From Anaerolineales bacterium (lineage in GTDB: Bacteria > Chloroflexota > Anaerolineae > 4572-78 > J111), in NCBI GenBank assembly GCA_015075405.1, contig JABTUK010000001.1, positions 1,240,001 through 1,304,000 on the forward strand: 64,000 nt of DNA, read 5' to 3'. A program made the position numbers and the translations under genes. How positions within the stretch are numbered: the stretch's first letter is position 1; each line of letters starts with the position of its first letter. Under the pieces are notes generated by a model. It made no database searches. It worked only from the letters and a program-made list of their open reading frames with translations, and was not told where the DNA came from. Shown in pieces: positions 62,801-64,000 of this stretch.

Positions 62801-63750
62801 TTGTCGAAATGCTGGGCGGCGAGATTTGGGTTAAAAGCCAGTTGGATGTCGGCACCACCTTTAGCTTTACCCTCCCTTTGGATCTAAACCAGGAGCATCT
62901 CTTGCCTGATGAAGTCCAGGCGCAACCTCAAGTGTTGCTCATTGACGATAATTCAGCCGTTACCCCGGTGTTAAAATCAGCCCTGGAAAATGCCGGCTGC
63001 CAGATTATCGTCGCTGCCGAAACAAGTGAAAATATCCTTGCCCTGGCCAGGCAGGCTCACCCGCGTCTCAATTTAATTATCCTGAACCTTTTTCTAAAAA
63101 ATGAGGATGGTTTCTCTTTGCTGGAACAATTACAGCGGGATGAAATAACCGGGGCCATTCCCATCCTTGTTTCGGCGCTCACCGTTGATGAAAACAGCCA
63201 CGATTTGGCGATAGAAGTGGTTGATTACATTGCCACTTCTTTTGCCGAAGCCCAGGTTTTAGAACGGGTACGCATGGCTTTGACTGTAGCGACGGGCGAC
63301 ACCCAGGAAATTGGCACAGCCGGACCGGTCTTCTCCAGAAATGGGCGCTACCATATCCTGGTCGTAGACGACGATCAGGCTACGGTCAAGTGGCTTAAAG
63401 AGATGTTGGAGATAGGCGGCTACAAAGTGCAGCGGGCCTTCAACAGCCGGCAGGCGCTTGATTCGGCCACCGGCCACCAGCCCGATTTGATCCTGATTGA
63501 TTTAAATATGCCCGATGTAGATGGCGCTACTGTCATTTCTCAATTACGCCAGCTTGTCGCCCCCAAGCAGTCGCCGATTATGGGAATTGTAAACCGACCC
63601 ACCCTGCTCCCGGAAAATAATCTGGTAAAAATGCTGGGACGAGAAAATTGGGCTAAAATGAAACATCCTTTTGTAACCGACGCTTTAGTGGCCGAAATTA
63701 TGAGAACGATGGGCAAGTTTGATCCTGGCGAAGTCAAAGAAAACGAGTAA
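56839..63750 (+). CDS. Nine-GAF, PAS hybrid histidine kinase with two receiver domains
   Basis: This encodes 2303 residues from MSSTANVTQN. The ATG at 56839 has AAGGA 7 nt upstream; the frame start at 56773 has none. Nine GAF-like domains follow one another (about 34-180, 194-355, 370-545, 550-705, 724-920, 930-1085, 1094-1245, 1260-1450 and 1490-1645), most ending in an AAVAIxNxRL-type helix. Then come a PAS-like domain (1665-1790), a HisKA with SHELRTP (His ~1797), and HATPase_c (NAWQYTP, DTGIGI, GTGLGLSI). Of two receivers, the first has LIILNLFL with Asn at the phospho-Asp site, while the second is intact in VVDDDQA and LIDLNMPD. It is cytosolic. It probably senses redox, light or small molecules. 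Confidence 0.9.
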   Translation: MSSTANVTQNQLSFGDSSESNPNSTQSLSSHWPEIASRLDKLAQEWAKTLAAQAGYLYILEQRQQCLLPYFSWPSHNSQPHFTKRAIGVGLAGLVAQSSQPVRLDNLQDDNSIEPDWPHHTALAVPISAAPAELVAGVFIAADKLNQSAFSVQDEQLLIDLVNQSGAAVIINQANLTRQKRDRSQALTILSQISQTLNNSLHLMDVDSVCRAILEIPDLKDVFQFDAAEICLWNPQTRSLSTALRMVYGSPDAQAYDRTYRLNEGYTGWIAAHQQSLLIDDTHRYSQVTPRVGLAHFPYRSYLGVPLKIGAKLLGTLELVAAPISAYDSTDVTVLEVVANHAAVAIDHTRLFQEAQNNLSKLSLLYDASRELSSTLSYEELLGDLSSQMADAFSADRCAIYNFDATNATLTLLQQYLKPAPGNHHPPHGDSTTLPLAVTKFPALQTALKKQTLLTVRLKDLETAPHEVEWLKQQNYGAMVAIPLVSRDKVTGLVQLCSANPVAFTEDEIWLAQSLASQVNIAIENALLFNSTDQKLQTRINELTGLQRVSGELNKTFELNRILDIVLEEAIRITQADFGNVNLYDAQTGHLVAHKEQGWPTGAPKLYPKTALAAQGAIRRALQTGQVILVPDVSKDEDSLSLNSDTRSKVVVPILYGEQPAGVINLESQQLNFFNNEQLHSLEALANQAAVAIGNTQAYQEQKRERERANRRADQLARLSEISNAFRTNRPLPEILEDVAYAIAETVGYSVVLISLIEGKPAMIRPKVGAGIPIAQMQTLQQEAQQPLANLQAIMRDEFRLSNSYFIPAEHMAVWQGKLDMPLVEKPSPLAYLFDETEELILSPTPEKTNAWQNGDVLFVPLTDTDDNIIGLLAVANPELNERPDSLLVQTLEIFANHAAAAIENTRLFESEQQRRRLADTLRGVAESISSHVNFDELLNIVLQELAKVIDYDSASVQLLQEDQLVIIGGRGWEDSQQVIGLTFSMEGDNPSRRVIETQEPLIVGNASLAYPEAFAQPPHDRIKSWLGVPLTYGINVLGLMAVDSYAQTDFFTNEDAKVVLAFASQVAVALQNARLFEEARQQVRQLAALTQVAQSINRALSLNEVLNLVLDAVFELVGQSKGSIWLIDYDSNTVKIADTKNIPTFLVELFNKSAISADSEPFASVIQSGQVLVIGGSAGKADDIAHYGLPFPDDVTYVPLRTEASVIGILAIELVIHNKNTLKLVTTLADLAAVAIDNARLLEDTRRWANEMQHLYRLGVEVTGLLDVRQVMRSVVSNALTLTDTQIGTILFWDEETKTYMIDGALNTEDAVAQLILNEARESLEISPSPADEEPLWAGLTRQIIKTGQPIVLGTSAPVVSEPHAPIKGNGGVVSSQPVQGHYKLALPLGIRAVLGAPIQAQNEINGAIFVCNLAARNFNERDIQLLSFVANQAAVAVRNAQLVQRLNLFNEELERRVAQRTEELAQTLQHLTEERDRVGALYQITRELAASFDLDRVLVEALSLINRAVGISHGSILLLDHETGNLIYRAALGRDRPLGRGGHRTQYRPGYGLAGKIIETRQPRIVPDLSLDPDWVTMKETPDRRSALAVPLITGEDVLGVLLLFHPEINYFTEDHLKLVVAAGAQVATAINNAELYRLITDQAQRLGVMLRTQQAEAAKNQAILKGITDGVLVLDARRKIVLVNPKAAEILNIEAENLENLSIQQSLEQLPEADEPGLTYLFYQQLLKSLAALEAGENSAEFRVEAGNQVIAVILAPVTLAPDEQPSVVALLRDISREVEIDRIKNEFISTVSHELRTPMTSIKGYADLLVSGSKQVGELNPIQRRFVQVIQSNANRLTELVNDILEISRIETGRINLELEALDIIDLIGEVAISFEGQMVKKAMNLSLNLPDKLPHVYADRARVTQILVNLIGNAWQYTPEGGDIVVYARATDKGLMQIDVQDTGIGIVEKDIQYVFDRFFRSERTEVQVVDGTGLGLSITKMFVEMLGGEIWVKSQLDVGTTFSFTLPLDLNQEHLLPDEVQAQPQVLLIDDNSAVTPVLKSALENAGCQIIVAAETSENILALARQAHPRLNLIILNLFLKNEDGFSLLEQLQRDEITGAIPILVSALTVDENSHDLAIEVVDYIATSFAEAQVLERVRMALTVATGDTQEIGTAGPVFSRNGRYHILVVDDDQATVKWLKEMLEIGGYKVQRAFNSRQALDSATGHQPDLILIDLNMPDVDGATVISQLRQLVAPKQSPIMGIVNRPTLLPENNLVKMLGRENWAKMKHPFVTDALVAEIMRTMGKFDPGEVKENE

Positions 63751-63775
63751 CTGTAAATAGGAGTACAGAGCGGGC

Positions 63776-64000
63776 ATGAGCGAAGCTTTGATTTTAGTCG
63801 CTGAAGATGAACGAGATATCCGTGATCTTATTGTCTTCACCTTACAAATTGCCGACTTTAAGGTTGTCGAAGTTCCTAATGGCGAAGAAGCCGTCAAAAA
63901 AGCTTTGGAAGTAAAGCCCGATTTGATTCTAATGGACGTGCGGATGCCCAAAATGACCGGGTTTGAGGCTTGTAAAGCCTTAAAGCAGCAGGAAAAAACC
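63776..64000 (+). CDS. Response regulator, N-terminal receiver (partial)
   Basis: The gene starts at 63776 and runs off the right edge; 75 residues are seen. The receiver has the acidic pair in VAEDERD and the phospho-Asp in LILMDVRMPKMTG. The output domain, if any, is outside. It lies 25 nt after the large kinase gene with AGGAG ~12 nt before its ATG. It is very probably its partner. Confidence 0.85.
   Translation, partial: MSEALILVAEDERDIRDLIVFTLQIADFKVVEVPNGEEAVKKALEVKPDLILMDVRMPKMTGFEACKALKQQEKT

Overview
The window looks like a chromosomal segment of a Chloroflexota bacterium, most likely class Anaerolineae or a near relative. This is inferred from gene content, not from a database match. 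The pointers are a giant multi-GAF hybrid histidine kinase, a BTAD-type regulator, DUF4388 and small-GTPase signalling genes, a PTPS-related GT-C membrane protein, membrane-anchored family-5/39-like glycosidases, a class III polyhydroxyalkanoate (PHA) locus, and many 7-nt-period repeats that form hairpins. There are no rRNA genes, tRNA genes or CRISPR arrays that I can recognise.

Layout. 1-8.3 kb (minus): start of a possible DinB-like gene, a small membrane protein, a GT-C-like membrane protein and two membrane-anchored glycosidase-like proteins. 8.4-15.6 kb (minus): prmC and prfA, separated by an AbiEii-type nucleotidyltransferase module; an orphan BrnA antitoxin with a truncated BrnT; a VWA-SAF fusion and a small secreted protein in an AT-rich island; and a CoA-transferase. 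15.8-17.8 kb: a convergent restriction-modification pair with a NotI-like nuclease. 17.8-22.4 kb (minus): a threonine T-box riboswitch with its own promoter and terminator. It controls a 177-aa protein of unknown function and two tandem threonyl-tRNA synthetases that lack the TGS domain. 22.5-26.2 kb: ruvB, crtI and a BTAD regulator.

26.3-35.4 kb (plus) is a PHA locus: phasin-like proteins, two SDR reductases, two CBS-domain proteins, PhaE, PhaC, a thiolase and its DUF35 partner. Malate synthase follows. 37.4-41.3 kb: a promoter and leader hairpin, then a circularly permuted ATP-grasp protein, an alpha-E protein and a transglutaminase with a nine-glutamine tail. 41.3-46.6 kb: a decaying restriction-modification locus. 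It has a nuclease split by one in-frame TAG, an intact D12-class adenine methyltransferase, a second methyltransferase beheaded by an IS256-family element, and a 50-codon remnant of another Dam-like gene. 46.7-50.3 kb: quinone oxidoreductase, thioesterase, HAD phosphatase and RNase D. 50.8-64 kb (plus): DUF4388 protein, small GTPase, alpha/beta hydrolase, hexapeptide-repeat protein, a homologue of cyanobacterial acyl-ACP reductase (AAR), then REC-GGDEF-like, nine-GAF kinase and REC genes.

The strongest unexplained theme is a dispersed family of heptanucleotide-period repeats. The unit sequence differs from locus to locus, but most copies form long inverted repeats between genes, one sits inside the T-box leader, and some lie in frame inside coding regions (the GT-C gene and prmC). 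No search was run; all assignments are from reading the translated sequence.
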